Shown here piece after piece: positions 36,418 to 46,411 of a stretch of DNA of 64,000 nucleotides. The DNA is from Streptomyces antibioticus. Lineage in GTDB: Bacteria > Actinomycetota > Actinomycetes > Streptomycetales > Streptomycetaceae. The stretch is from positions 124,001-188,000 of the forward strand of contig NZ_CM007717.1 of NCBI RefSeq assembly GCF_002019855.1, read 5' to 3'. The notes under the pieces are model-generated. The model made no database searches. It was not told where the DNA came from and saw nothing but the letters and a program-made list of their open reading frames with translations. Position 1 is the first letter of the stretch, and every line of letters begins with the position of its first letter. The translations under genes were made by a program, and so were the position numbers.

Positions 36418-37869
36418 ATGGTGGAGTCGGGCGGGCTGGACGGGCAGGTGGGGCTGGACCGGGTCGGGGTGTGGTTGCGTGCGCGGTTGCCCGGGTTGCT
36501 CGAAGAGTGCGGTGTGCCGGGGGGCGCTGTGGCCGTCGCAGTGGGTGAGCGGGTGGTGGAGAGTGCGGCCGGGGTGCTGAGCACGGCCACCGGCGTGCGG
36601 GCCACGGTGGACTCGCTCTTCCAGATCGGCTCGATCACCAAGGTCGTGACCGCGACGCTGATCATGCAGTTGGTCGACGAGGGGAAGCTCGATCTCGACG
36701 CTCCGGTGCGGGACGTCCTCCCCGAGTTCCGCATCGCCGACGCGGAGGCCGCGCGGAGGATCACTCCACGCCAACTGCTGTGTCACGTAGCCGGGTTCGA
36801 GGGGGACGTCTTCACCGACACCGGCAAGGGTGACGACTGCGTGGAGAAGTACCTGGGCGCCCTCCATGACGTGCCGCAGCTCTTCGAGCCCGGTGCGATG
36901 TTCTCGTACAACAATGCCGGGTACTGCGTGCTCGGGCGGATCGTCGAAGTGGTGTGCGGTGAGCCGTTCGATGTCTGTGCACGCCGTCGGCTGTTCATGC
37001 CACTCGGGATGACCCACACCGCGGGTGATCCTTATGAGGCGATCGTTCACCGTGCGGCCGTGGGGCATGTCGAGCGTGCGCCAGGAGGGCCGCTCGAGCC
37101 GTCCCCGGTCTGGGCTCTCGCTCGCTCCAATTCTCCGGCCGGCTCGATGCTGGCCATGCGCCCCCGGGATCTCGTCGCCTTCGCCCGGATGCACCTCGCG
37201 GAGGGTCGGGGCCCCGATGGTCGTTCCGTGCTGAGGTCGGACAGCGTCCGGGCCATGCGGCAACCGCAGGTCACCCTTCCCGACATCGGCCAAGGCACCG
37301 CGTGGGGGCTGGGCTGGGAGCTGTACGACACTCCGGACGGCACCGTCGTCGGGCACGACGGCAACACCATCGGTCAGTCGGCCTTCCTTCGCCTAGTGCC
37401 GGAACGGCGGCTCGCGCTGGCCGTCCTCACCAACGGTGGGCGGTCACGGCAGGTGTACGCCGAGGTGGCCGACCGTGTCCTCGGCGAACTCACCGAACTC
37501 ACCGAGCTCGGCGAACTCGGCGAAGTCCGGTCGGTCGAAGCCCACGCGCCCGAGCAGGGTGCGGCCGAGTCGTCGCCGCCGCTGGAGGCGTCGCGGTACG
37601 CCGGTACGTATCTGTCCAGCACCTCCCGGACCACCGTCCGCGGTGACGAGCACGGGCGGTTGTGGCTGGAGCGCATCCCCCTGGGGGTCGCCGCCGATCT
37701 GGACGAGTTGCCGTACCGGACGGAGCTCGTGCGGTGGCGCGGGGACACATTGCGTCCCGTCGAGCCGGAGCGGGGCGTGTGCACGCCGATCGCGTTTCTC
37801 GGTGACGACGGGGAGGGGCGTGCGCTGTTCCTGCACGACGGGCGGGCCGATCGGAGGGTGTCGTCGTGA
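36418..37869 (+). CDS. Class C beta-lactamase-family serine hydrolase
   Basis: 483-aa penicillin-recognising serine hydrolase. The SxxK motif is in QIGSITKVVTA (about residues 63-73), YxN in FSYNNAGY and the third motif in VVGHDGNTIG. No signal peptide is visible, so it is likely cytosolic. A C-terminal about 120-residue beta-rich domain follows a TEL/GEL repeat linker (LGELTELTELGELGEV). The family includes D-aminopeptidases, DD-peptidases and esterases; beside an M19 dipeptidase, a D-amino-acid peptidase role is attractive. ATG at 36418 with AGGAGGG upstream; GTGA overlap with the next gene. Confidence 0.9.
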   Translation: MVESGGLDGQVGLDRVGVWLRARLPGLLEECGVPGGAVAVAVGERVVESAAGVLSTATGVRATVDSLFQIGSITKVVTATLIMQLVDEGKLDLDAPVRDVLPEFRIADAEAARRITPRQLLCHVAGFEGDVFTDTGKGDDCVEKYLGALHDVPQLFEPGAMFSYNNAGYCVLGRIVEVVCGEPFDVCARRRLFMPLGMTHTAGDPYEAIVHRAAVGHVERAPGGPLEPSPVWALARSNSPAGSMLAMRPRDLVAFARMHLAEGRGPDGRSVLRSDSVRAMRQPQVTLPDIGQGTAWGLGWELYDTPDGTVVGHDGNTIGQSAFLRLVPERRLALAVLTNGGRSRQVYAEVADRVLGELTELTELGELGEVRSVEAHAPEQGAAESSPPLEASRYAGTYLSSTSRTTVRGDEHGRLWLERIPLGVAADLDELPYRTELVRWRGDTLRPVEPERGVCTPIAFLGDDGEGRALFLHDGRADRRVSS

Positions 37870-38900
37870 ACGTGCTGCACAGGCGGGCCGTCGTCGCCGA
37901 TCTGCACAACGATCTGCTCTGCGCGGTGGTCGCGCGGCCGGTGGACCGCTGGGCCGGGTTCTTCCGGGAGCGGTGGCTGCCGCAGTTGCGGGCCGGCGGG
38001 GTGAACCTCCAGGTGCTGCCGGTGTTCGTCGAGGATCCGTACCGGCCGGAGGGCGCGCTGCGGCGGACGTTGCGCATGATCGAAGCGGCCCACCGGCTCG
38101 CCGCCGGCAACAAGGACGCCGTCGCGCTGTGCGCGGACGGTGCCGAGATCGACCGGGCGCTCGCGGTGGGCCGGATCGCCCTGGTGCTGGCGCTCGAGAG
38201 CGCGCCCGGCGTGGGCGAGGACGTCGAACTGCTGGAGACGCTGTTCCGGCTGGGGGTCAGGATCGCCTCCCTGGCGCACTTCGGGCGTACCGCGCTGGCC
38301 GACGGCAGTGGAGAGGACGGGACGGGCGGCCGGCTCACCCGTGCCGGGGTCGCCGCGCTGGCCGAGATGGAGCGGCTGGGCATGCTCCTGGACGTCAGTC
38401 ATCTGGGCGCGGCCGGGGTCGAGCACGTCCTGGAGCTGGCGTCCCGGCCGGTGCTCGCGACGCACTCCGCCGCGCGGGCCCTCTTCGACCATCACCGCAA
38501 CCTGACGGACGAGCAGATCCGGGGCGTCGCGGGCGGAGGCGGGGTGGTGTGCGTGAACTTCTTCGCCCCCTATCTGCATGAGAACGACTACACCGTCGAC
38601 CGGCTCGTGGATCACATCGAGCACATCGTCGGGGTGGCCGGTGTCGAGCATGTCGGGCTGGGGCCGGACTTCATCAAGGAGGTCCTCGCCGACACCACTC
38701 CGCCGTGCTGCGAGCGCACGCTCGTCGAAGGCGTGCCGGCCGACGCCTATCTGCCCGGGCTGACCGGGCCGGCCGGGCTTCCCCTGGTCACCGAGGCGTT
38801 GCAGCGGCGTGGCTGGCGCGACGACGACATCGTCGCCGTGCTGGGTGGCAACGTGCTGCGGCTGTTCCACGCCGGACTCGGCCGGCCCGCAGCCGTCTGA
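37866..38900 (+). CDS. M19 membrane-dipeptidase-family dipeptidase
   Basis: 344-aa zinc dipeptidase. VADLHNDLL supplies the first His/Asp ligands; LVLALESAPG the bridging Glu; DVSHLGAAG and ATHSAARAL the later His ligands; the DLGPDF-like GLGPDFIKEV substrate strand and the closing GGNVLRLF are family marks. M19 enzymes cleave dipeptides, including those with a C-terminal D-residue. Translationally coupled to the serine hydrolase gene and followed by peptide-import genes. Confidence 0.93.
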   Translation: MNVLHRRAVVADLHNDLLCAVVARPVDRWAGFFRERWLPQLRAGGVNLQVLPVFVEDPYRPEGALRRTLRMIEAAHRLAAGNKDAVALCADGAEIDRALAVGRIALVLALESAPGVGEDVELLETLFRLGVRIASLAHFGRTALADGSGEDGTGGRLTRAGVAALAEMERLGMLLDVSHLGAAGVEHVLELASRPVLATHSAARALFDHHRNLTDEQIRGVAGGGGVVCVNFFAPYLHENDYTVDRLVDHIEHIVGVAGVEHVGLGPDFIKEVLADTTPPCCERTLVEGVPADAYLPGLTGPAGLPLVTEALQRRGWRDDDIVAVLGGNVLRLFHAGLGRPAAV

Positions 38901-39047
38901 CCGGGCCGGAAACACGGTCCCGTACACCTGCGGACGTTCTTCGTACGACTCGACGGGCGCTGAGCCGAAGCTTCGGTGAACCGGACGAACGGCGGCCGCG
39001 CATCGCATCCCACCATCGACGGGTGGCCAACGAAAGGGAGCGCTACC

Positions 39048-41150
39048 GTGCGCACGAACGATGACCGCGGGGAGCCGCGTCCAGGCGCGGACGACCGCCG
39101 TGTGCTGACGATTCGCGATCTGTCGGTCGAGATACGGCGTGGCGACCGGGTCGTCCGTCCGGTCTCGGGGGTCGGCCTGACGCTCGACCGCGGGGAGACC
39201 CTGGGGATCGTCGGAGAGACCGGTTCGGGCAAGTCCATGACCGGTCTGGCGATCATGGGCATGCTGCCGTCCGGCGGCCGGGTGACCGCCGGCTCGATCG
39301 ATCTCGGCGGCACGGAACTGGTCGGGCTGCCCCCGGCCCGGTACCGGGCACTGCGCGGCAACGACATCGCGATGGTGTTCCAGGACTCCATGACGGCGCT
39401 CAACCCCACCCGGCGCGTCGGCGAGCAGGTCGCCGAGCCGGTGCGTCTGCACCGGGGCGCGACGAAACGGGCCGCGCGTGCGCGCGCCGAGGAACTGCTC
39501 GCCCTGGTCGGGATACCGAGACCGGCCGAGCGGATGGACGACTACCCGCACCAGCTCTCGGGAGGCATGCGGCAGCGCGTCATGATCGCCATGGCGCTGG
39601 TGTGCGAGCCGCGTGTCGTCATCGCCGACGAGCCGACGACGGCCCTGGACGTCTCGGTCCAGGCGGAGATCCTCGATCTTCTGGACGACCTCAAGGCGCG
39701 GCTCGGCATGTCGATGATCCTCGTGACCCACGACATGGGGGTGATCGCCCGTCACGCCGACCGGGTGGGTGTGATGTACGCCGGTCAGGTGGCCGAGACC
39801 GGGCCGACCGCCGCCCTCTTCGAGCGCACGCGGCACCGCTACACGCACGCGCTGCTGTCCTCGATCCCCTCGCTCACCCAGGACCGGCGCGAAAAGCTCT
39901 TCAGCGTTCCCGGCGCACCGCCGGATCTGGCCGTGGTCTCCGCCGGGTGTCCCTTCGCTCCGCGCTGTACGGCGGCGACGGACCGCTGTCGCGAGGAGCG
40001 GCCGACGGCGGCCGAGGACAAGGGCGGTCATACGTACGCGTGTTGGCATCCGGTGTCCGGTCCGACGGTCCGGAGCCGGCCGGCGGCAGTCCTCAGCGTT
40101 CCTTCCCCCAGCACACCTTCGGCCGAGCAGGAGGAGCCGAAAGCACCCCGGCTCCAAGTCCTCGACCTCGTACGCGAATACCCGGTGGGCCACCGTCGGC
40201 TCCTTGCAACCCGCCGCACGGTCAAGGCCGTTTCCGGGGTCAGCTTCGAGGTGGCGGCCGGCGAGACCTTCGGGCTGGTCGGGGAATCGGGATGCGGCAA
40301 GTCCTCGTTGGGGCGGATGCTCGTGGCCCTGGACCGGCCCGACTCCGGTGAGGTGCGCTTCGACGGCACGCCCGTGTCCGGGATGAGTTCCCGTGAACTG
40401 GGGCCGCGTCGGGCCCAGTTGCAGATGATGTTCCAGGACTCCAACGCCTCCCTCGATCCCCGGATGCGCATCGGGGCGATCCTCCGCGAGCCGTTCGCCA
40501 TCCAGGGGATCGGGAGCCGTGCCGAACGGGCCGCCAGGGCCCGCGAGTTGCTGCGGGATGTGGGGCTGCCCGCGGGCGTTCTCGAGCGCTACCCCCATGA
40601 ACTCTCCGGCGGCCAGCGGCAGCGGGTGGGACTGGCCAGGGCGCTCGCCCTGGACCCGAATGTGCTGGTCGCCGACGAGCCGGTCAGCGCGCTGGACGTC
40701 TCGGTGCGTTCGCAGGTCCTCAACCTGATGCGCCGTGTCCAGCACGAACGCGGTCTGAGCAGTGTCGTCATCTCCCATGACCTGGCGGTCGTGCGGTACT
40801 TGGCCGACCGGGTCGGCGTCATGTATCTCGGCAAGCTGGTCGAGACGGGCAGCACGCAGGAGGTGTACGCGGCGCCCGCGCACCCCTACACCGCCGGACT
40901 GCTCGCCGCGGTCCCCGAGGCCGATCCGGGACCGCCGCGCCCCCGGACGGCGGCCCGGCTGCGCGGCGAGCTGCCGAGCCCTCTCGATCCGCCGAGCGGC
41001 TGTCGGTTCCGCACCCGGTGCGCGTTCGCCACCGAGGTGTGCGCCACCACGGAACCCGAGCCGACGGCTCTCGACGGCACCCATCGCGTCGCCTGCCACC
41101 ACCCGTTGCGGTCGGACGCCGCCCGGTCCGTGGAGCTGACGGCACGATGA
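39048..41150 (+). CDS. Fused DppD-DppF peptide ABC ATPase
   Basis: 700-aa protein containing two peptide-importer ATPases in one chain. Domain 1 (about 20-340): Walker A GETGSGKSM, signature LSGGMRQRVMIAMAL, VVIADEPTTALD, VTHDMG, Cys tail GCPFAPRC. Domain 2 (about 370-690): GESGCGKSS, signature LSGGQRQRVGLARAL, VLVADEPVSALD, ISHDLA, Cys tail GCRFRTRC. Walker A of domain 1 ends in GKSM instead of GKS/T-T. It serves the two permeases downstream. GTG at 39048 is chosen for its AAAGGGAG ribosome site; the 103-base gap to the permease is typical of an operon. Confidence 0.93.
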   Translation: MRTNDDRGEPRPGADDRRVLTIRDLSVEIRRGDRVVRPVSGVGLTLDRGETLGIVGETGSGKSMTGLAIMGMLPSGGRVTAGSIDLGGTELVGLPPARYRALRGNDIAMVFQDSMTALNPTRRVGEQVAEPVRLHRGATKRAARARAEELLALVGIPRPAERMDDYPHQLSGGMRQRVMIAMALVCEPRVVIADEPTTALDVSVQAEILDLLDDLKARLGMSMILVTHDMGVIARHADRVGVMYAGQVAETGPTAALFERTRHRYTHALLSSIPSLTQDRREKLFSVPGAPPDLAVVSAGCPFAPRCTAATDRCREERPTAAEDKGGHTYACWHPVSGPTVRSRPAAVLSVPSPSTPSAEQEEPKAPRLQVLDLVREYPVGHRRLLATRRTVKAVSGVSFEVAAGETFGLVGESGCGKSSLGRMLVALDRPDSGEVRFDGTPVSGMSSRELGPRRAQLQMMFQDSNASLDPRMRIGAILREPFAIQGIGSRAERAARARELLRDVGLPAGVLERYPHELSGGQRQRVGLARALALDPNVLVADEPVSALDVSVRSQVLNLMRRVQHERGLSSVVISHDLAVVRYLADRVGVMYLGKLVETGSTQEVYAAPAHPYTAGLLAAVPEADPGPPRPRTAARLRGELPSPLDPPSGCRFRTRCAFATEVCATTEPEPTALDGTHRVACHHPLRSDAARSVELTAR

Positions 41151-41253
41151 CGCGCTCCTCCCCTCGTCCCCCGCTCGCCCGGGGCGCACGGCGGTCCGGC
41201 AGATCCGCCACATCCGGTCAATCCGGGAGATTCGACAGAAAGGAAACGCACGC

Positions 41254-42204
41254 ATGACCTGGTACGTGCTCCGGCGGACGGCGATCTCCTGTGTCGTCCT
41301 GCTCGGGATCTCCGCGGCGGTGTTCTTCCTGCTGCACCTGGTGTCGGACGATCCGGGCCGTGTCGTCCTGGGGCAGCGCGCCTCGCAGGACGCCGTGGCC
41401 GACTTCAACCGGGAGCACGGCTTCGACCGTCCGCTGGTCGTGCAGTACGTCAGCTATCTGGGCCAGCTCCTGCACGGGGATCTGGGCAGGAGCTACAAGC
41501 TGAACGAGAACGTGGGCGCGCTGCTGGGGCAGAACGCCGGGCGCAGCGCCGTGCTCTCGCTGGCCGGCCTGCTGCTCGCGCTGCTGATCGCCGTCCCTCT
41601 CGGCATCCTCCAGGCGGTGCGACGGAACCGGCTTCTCGACCGGGGTGCCACCGCGGTCGCCTACGTGCTGTACGCGACCCCGTCGTTCCTGCTGGGCCTG
41701 ATCCTGATCGCCGTGTTCAGCCAGTTCCTGCCGTGGTTCCCGGCGGAGGCGTCCCGGTCGCACTCCTCCTGGGTCGTCCTCACCGATCCCCGCGCCATGG
41801 CACTGCCCGTCATCACGCTCGCCGTCACCAGCGTGGCGATCTTCTCCCAGTACCAGCGCTCCTCGGCACTGGACCAGCTCGGCCAGGACTACATCCGGGT
41901 CGCGCGGGCCAAGGGTCTGCCCGAACGGCTGATCCTCACCCGCCATCTGCTCCGCAACGCCTGCCTGCCGCTGATCACTCTGGCCGGCACGCTGATCCCC
42001 ACGCTCCTGGCGGGCAACCTGATCGTCGAATCGCTCTTCAACTACCCGGGCCTGGGGCTGTTGTTCCTCAACAGCCTTCAGCACGAGGACTATCCGGTGC
42101 TCCTCGCCTACACCCTCATCGGCGGTGTCCTGACCGTGGCCGGCAACTTCGTCGCCGATCTCGCGGTGTTCGCCGCCGACCGTCGAATCGAGCTGTCGAA
42201 ATGA
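41254..42204 (+). CDS. Peptide ABC permease, DppB type
   Basis: 316-aa permease. The first span is RTAISCVVLLGISAAVFFLL, the periplasmic loop has the DPGRVVLG…DAVADFNREHGFDRPL pattern, the EAA loop is DYIRVARAKGLPERLILTRHLLRN and the end is IVESLFNYPGLGLLF. ATG with GAAAGGAAA ribosome site; ATGA overlap with the next gene. Confidence 0.92.
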   Translation: MTWYVLRRTAISCVVLLGISAAVFFLLHLVSDDPGRVVLGQRASQDAVADFNREHGFDRPLVVQYVSYLGQLLHGDLGRSYKLNENVGALLGQNAGRSAVLSLAGLLLALLIAVPLGILQAVRRNRLLDRGATAVAYVLYATPSFLLGLILIAVFSQFLPWFPAEASRSHSSWVVLTDPRAMALPVITLAVTSVAIFSQYQRSSALDQLGQDYIRVARAKGLPERLILTRHLLRNACLPLITLAGTLIPTLLAGNLIVESLFNYPGLGLLFLNSLQHEDYPVLLAYTLIGGVLTVAGNFVADLAVFAADRRIELSK

Positions 42205-43145
42205 CCGCACACCAGGTGAGTTCGGCCGAGGTCACGGAGCCGCACGGCGCGGTGCCCCCGGAGGCCGACTCCGCCGAACTGGCCGCGCTCTCCCCGCGAC
42301 GACGCGGGTTCTCGCCCCGGGCCGTGCTGCGTACGCTGCGCCACCATCCGCTCGGTGTCGCCGGCGCGCTGCTCCTGATCCTCGTCTTCGGCTTCTGCTT
42401 CCTCGGCCCGCTCCTCCACCGCACCGACCAGACCGACGTGGGCCTGCTCAACGCGGCCCTGCCTCCCGGCCCCGGCCACCCGCTGGGCACCGACACGAAC
42501 GGGTTCGACGTCCTGGGCCGGCTGATGGCGGGCGGCCGCGTGTCCTTGCAGATCGGACTGCTCGCCGCGCTCTTCGCCACCACCCTGGGCACGCTCTACG
42601 GCGCCGTCGCCGGACTGGCCGGCGGACTGCTCGACGGCTTCCTGATGCGCGTGGTCGACACGCTGCTCTCCGTTCCGTTCCTCTTCTTCGTCCTCATCCT
42701 GTCGGCGCGGTTCCACGCGAACGCCGTGTCCCTGAGCCTGGTGATCGGCGGCTTCTCCTGGCTGGTCTCCGCCCGGCTGGTCCGCGGTGAGGTCCTGACC
42801 CTGCGCGTGCGCGAGTACGTCCTGGCGGCGCGGGTCATGGGCACGTCGCGGCGGCGGCTCATCCTCACCCATCTGATCCCCAACGCGCTCGGCGTGATCA
42901 TCGTCAACATCACCTTCCAGGTCGCCGACGCGATCCTGGTCGTCGCCTCCCTGGGGTTCCTGGGGTTCGGACTGACCTACCCCACCGCGGACTGGGGCAG
43001 CCAGCTCGCCAGCGGGGCCACCTACATCTCCGCCGACTACTGGTGGCTCATCTATCCGGTCGGCGGCTGCATCGTCGTGACCGTCCTCGCCCTCAACCTG
43101 CTCGCGGACGCGCTCCGCGACACGCTCGGGCGACGGGCCGACTGA
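42201..43145 (+). CDS. Peptide ABC permease, DppC type
   Basis: 314-aa permease. A cytosolic tail of about 45 residues leads to the first span (LGVAGALLLILVFGFCFLG). HPLGTDTNGFDVLGRLMAGG is the DppC mark, YVLAARVMGTSRRRLILTHLIPN the EAA loop. It overlaps the DppB-type gene by ATGA, so the two are made together. Confidence 0.92.
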   Translation: MTAHQVSSAEVTEPHGAVPPEADSAELAALSPRRRGFSPRAVLRTLRHHPLGVAGALLLILVFGFCFLGPLLHRTDQTDVGLLNAALPPGPGHPLGTDTNGFDVLGRLMAGGRVSLQIGLLAALFATTLGTLYGAVAGLAGGLLDGFLMRVVDTLLSVPFLFFVLILSARFHANAVSLSLVIGGFSWLVSARLVRGEVLTLRVREYVLAARVMGTSRRRLILTHLIPNALGVIIVNITFQVADAILVVASLGFLGFGLTYPTADWGSQLASGATYISADYWWLIYPVGGCIVVTVLALNLLADALRDTLGRRAD

Positions 43146-43239
43146 CCTCGGACCGTGTCGACCGCGGGCCGTGTCGACCGCGGCCCCTACCGGGCCCGAT
43201 GCCCGGACCCACCTCACCGCACTTCGCAAGGAGCTCTCC

Positions 43240-45108
43240 ATGACGCATGTCTTCGGTACGCCGCGCGGGCGCGCTCTCGCCGCGCTCCCCGCCGTCCTCA
43301 CCCTGCTCGCCACCGCCGCCTGCACCGGCGGAGGCGGGGGCCGGGCCCAGGACGTCCAGGGCAGCTACGGCACGCTTCCGAAGGAGTCGGGGAAGCCCAA
43401 GGACGGCGGGACGGCCACCATCGCGCTCACCCCCGGGCTCAGCCCCAACTACATCTACCCCTACCCTCCCGCCTCGGCGAACGGGACGGTCATCGCCCGT
43501 GGACTGATGTGGCGTTCCCTCTACCGTCCGAGCGGAGAGGGCGACCAGATCACGGACAGCGCGCTGAGCCTGGCCGACGCGCCCGTCTACAGCGCCGACC
43601 GCAGGACCGTGACCATCAAGATGAAGGACTACACCTGGTCCAACGGCAGACCGGTCACCGCCGACGACGTCGTCTTCTCCCTCGCCCTGCTCAAGGCGGC
43701 GCTCAAGGAGAGCCCGGCCAACTGGAGTTTCTACACCCCGGACCAGTTCCCGGACGGAGTCACCGCACGGGCCACCGCCGCGGACACCCTCACGCTCACC
43801 CTCGAGACCGCCTACAACGAGTCGTATCTCCTGTCGATGCTGACGCTCCTCTACGTGATGCCGTCCGAGGAGTGGAACATCGCCCGCACCGGCGGCCCGC
43901 ACCTCGACTACACCGAGCCGAAGAACGCCAAGGCGATCTACGCCTACCTCACCGAACAGTCCGAGTCGCAGTCGACGTTCGCCTCCAACCCGTTGTGGCA
44001 GGTGGTCAACGGCCCCTACCGGCTGAAGAGTTTCGACCCGACGACCGGGTCGTACTCCTTGGCGCCGAACGCGTCCTACAGCGGGCCGGGCGAAGCGCGA
44101 CTCGACCAGGTCGACTTCAAGTCGTTCACGTCCGGCGCGGCCGTGCTCAACCAGTTCAAGGCCGGCAGCCTGACGGTGGGCACCCTGGACTCCAGCTTCA
44201 TCACCCAGATCGACGCCCTGAAGCGCAAGGGCTATCACGTCTACGGTGCCCCGGCGCCCGCCCGGTTCGATCCGCTGGTCCTCAACTTCGAGAACACGTC
44301 CGGCAATTTCGACAAGATCATCGCGCAGCCGTACGTGCGGCAGGCGCTGCAACACCTCATCGACCAGCAGGGGTACATCAAGAGCCGGGGCGTTCACAAC
44401 GGCGCCGCCTCGCCCAACTACAGCACCGGGGGCAGCGGTTCCCCCTACCCGCCCCGGTTCGGCGACAAGGCGCCCTATCCGTACGACCCGGCCGCGGCGA
44501 GGAAGCTTCTCACCGACAACGGCTGGACCGTGACGCCGGGCGGCTCCACCGTCTGCGAACACCCCGGCACCGGGGCGGGCGAGTGCGGTGCCGGTATCCC
44601 GCGCGGGCAGACCATCGACTTCACGCTCGCGTCCGCGAACACCCCCGCGTACGTCGGCGCCCGGGACACCGCCTTCGCCTCGGAGGCCAAGAAGCTCGGC
44701 ATCAAGATCACCATCGTGACCAAGTCCCTCAACTACCTCTACACCAACTACGGCAACAGCTTCGCGCCCGCCAACAAGGACAAGTGGGCGACCGAGGACT
44801 ACGGGCCCCTGTATCTGGCGGCCGGCTACCCGAGCAGCAACACCGTCTTCAACAGCGACGGCAGCTTCAACCTCGGCGGATACCGCAACACCGAGGCGGA
44901 CCGGCTGATCAACGCCTCGACGTTCGGGGCCGACCCGAAGGTCCTCTCCGACGAGGTCACCTTGCTGTCCAAGGATCTGCCGGTCCTCTTCTTCCCGACC
45001 CCGCACACCCTGGTCGTGTGGAAGAAGTCCCTCTCCGGTCCGCCGTCCTCGTTCAACGCGCTGCTCAGCTTCCTGTACACGCCGGAACTGTGGTCCTTCC
45101 GCGACTGA
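43240..45108 (+). CDS. Peptide-binding lipoprotein, family 5
   Basis: 622-aa binding protein. The lipoprotein signal ends at the lipobox LLATAAC with lipidated C28, in contrast to the membrane-helix anchoring of the cluster 1 protein. The domain contains WSNGRPVTADDVVFSLALL and YVRQALQHLIDQQGYI, standard for family 5. It would capture peptides for the adjoining importer. ATG at 43240 with AAGGAG. Confidence 0.93.
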   Translation: MTHVFGTPRGRALAALPAVLTLLATAACTGGGGGRAQDVQGSYGTLPKESGKPKDGGTATIALTPGLSPNYIYPYPPASANGTVIARGLMWRSLYRPSGEGDQITDSALSLADAPVYSADRRTVTIKMKDYTWSNGRPVTADDVVFSLALLKAALKESPANWSFYTPDQFPDGVTARATAADTLTLTLETAYNESYLLSMLTLLYVMPSEEWNIARTGGPHLDYTEPKNAKAIYAYLTEQSESQSTFASNPLWQVVNGPYRLKSFDPTTGSYSLAPNASYSGPGEARLDQVDFKSFTSGAAVLNQFKAGSLTVGTLDSSFITQIDALKRKGYHVYGAPAPARFDPLVLNFENTSGNFDKIIAQPYVRQALQHLIDQQGYIKSRGVHNGAASPNYSTGGSGSPYPPRFGDKAPYPYDPAAARKLLTDNGWTVTPGGSTVCEHPGTGAGECGAGIPRGQTIDFTLASANTPAYVGARDTAFASEAKKLGIKITIVTKSLNYLYTNYGNSFAPANKDKWATEDYGPLYLAAGYPSSNTVFNSDGSFNLGGYRNTEADRLINASTFGADPKVLSDEVTLLSKDLPVLFFPTPHTLVVWKKSLSGPPSSFNALLSFLYTPELWSFRD

Positions 45109-45109
45109 G

Positions 45110-46411
45110 ATGGACATGCACGCGAACACGCCTGCCGCGACCGTCGATGTGGTGCGTGAACTGATCGGTGACGCCCGCGTGGTGGCGCTCGGCGAGGGCG
45201 CGCACAACATCATGGAGTTCCATGGCCTGAGGGACCGTCTCTTCCGCTTCCTCGTAAGGGAGTTGGGGTTCACCGGCCTGGTCCTGGAGTCCGGCTTTCC
45301 CGAGGGGCTGTCGGTCGACCGGTGGATCCACGGCGGCCCGGGAGACGTCGAGACGATCGCCCGCGAGGGCATCACCTACGGGTTCGGCGCGTGCGAGCCG
45401 GTGCACCGGCAACTGCGCTGGATGCGCCGGCACAACACACGGTCCGCACGGCAGGTCGCCTTCCACGGAATGGACCTGCCCGGGTCGTCCACCTCCCCCG
45501 GACCCGCCGTCCGCGCCTGCCTCGACCGGCTTCCGCCCTCCCCCGGTGACGGCGAGCTGCTGCGGCTGAGCGATCTCGGCGGGCGCTCGGAGGCCGCCGT
45601 GCGGTACGCGGCGATGCCCGATGCCCAACGGGCGCGGCTCACAAGGGGACTTGAGGAACTGGAGCGGCGGGCGCTGCGATTCCGTGACGAGCGCGGGGCG
45701 GACGACGAGAACGCGCGGATCGCCTCGTGGTGCGCCGCCTCGCTGCGGGCCTTCGTCGCGGAGGCCGCGGTCGCCTCCGACCCATGCACCGAGCCCGGGG
45801 AGCCGTATCCGCGGGAGGTGTTCATGGCGCGGAGCGTGGAGCAGGTGCTCCACAGGGAGCGGCGTGTCGTGGTCAGCGCGCACAACGCGCACGTCCGCCG
45901 CTCCCCCTTGCACGGCCGGCCCACCCTGGGCGGTCTGCTGGCCGACACCCTGGGCTCCGACCTGGCCGTCATCGGGACCACCTACGGGTCCGGTCCCGAG
46001 GTCGGCTTCACCCAGCGCTCCCCGCGTCCGTTCGACTGCGACGTCTCCCTCGGCTCGCGGATCCTGACGCCGCACTGCGTGGAGACGCGGCTGGAGAGTC
46101 TCGGCCTCCCCGTCGCCGTCGTGGACACACGCCGCGCCCCGGCCGGCTTCTTCGACGGCGTCGAAGGCACCCTCGCCGCCGGGGGCCTCGACCCGGTCGA
46201 CGACTTCCCCGCCGCCTACGACGCGCTGATCCACTTCCGGCGCGTCACCCGGGTCCCGGGGGCGTTCGAGCGGCTCCGCGCGGAGACCGAGGCGGCCTCG
46301 GCCCAAGCCCTCGGCACCGGCGCGGACGCGTCCGCCCGGCCCGTGCAGCCCGTACGTCCCCGCGACCCCGACGCCCGCCCCGAGGACATCGATCATCCGG
46401 AGTCACCGTGA
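45110..46411 (+). CDS. Erythromycin-esterase-family protein
   Basis: 433-aa protein of the EreA/EreB superfamily. The family landmarks are VVALGEGAHNIMEFHGLRDR (Glu and His of the active site, about 24-43), VLESGFPEG (Glu), FHGMDLPG and VVVSAHNAHVRRS. True Ere enzymes open the macrolactone ring; most relatives have unknown substrates. Located one base after the binding-protein stop and overlapped (GTGA) by the oligopeptidase gene, so it is part of the peptide operon. A C-terminal about 60-residue tail is disordered. Confidence 0.9.
   Translation: MDMHANTPAATVDVVRELIGDARVVALGEGAHNIMEFHGLRDRLFRFLVRELGFTGLVLESGFPEGLSVDRWIHGGPGDVETIAREGITYGFGACEPVHRQLRWMRRHNTRSARQVAFHGMDLPGSSTSPGPAVRACLDRLPPSPGDGELLRLSDLGGRSEAAVRYAAMPDAQRARLTRGLEELERRALRFRDERGADDENARIASWCAASLRAFVAEAAVASDPCTEPGEPYPREVFMARSVEQVLHRERRVVVSAHNAHVRRSPLHGRPTLGGLLADTLGSDLAVIGTTYGSGPEVGFTQRSPRPFDCDVSLGSRILTPHCVETRLESLGLPVAVVDTRRAPAGFFDGVEGTLAAGGLDPVDDFPAAYDALIHFRRVTRVPGAFERLRAETEAASAQALGTGADASARPVQPVRPRDPDARPEDIDHPESP

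Noticed and set aside
37374..41408. Long minus-strand open frame antisense to cluster 2
   Set aside because: It is antisense to clear dipeptidase and ABC-ATPase genes and has shadow composition (Gly/Arg/His/Gln-rich).
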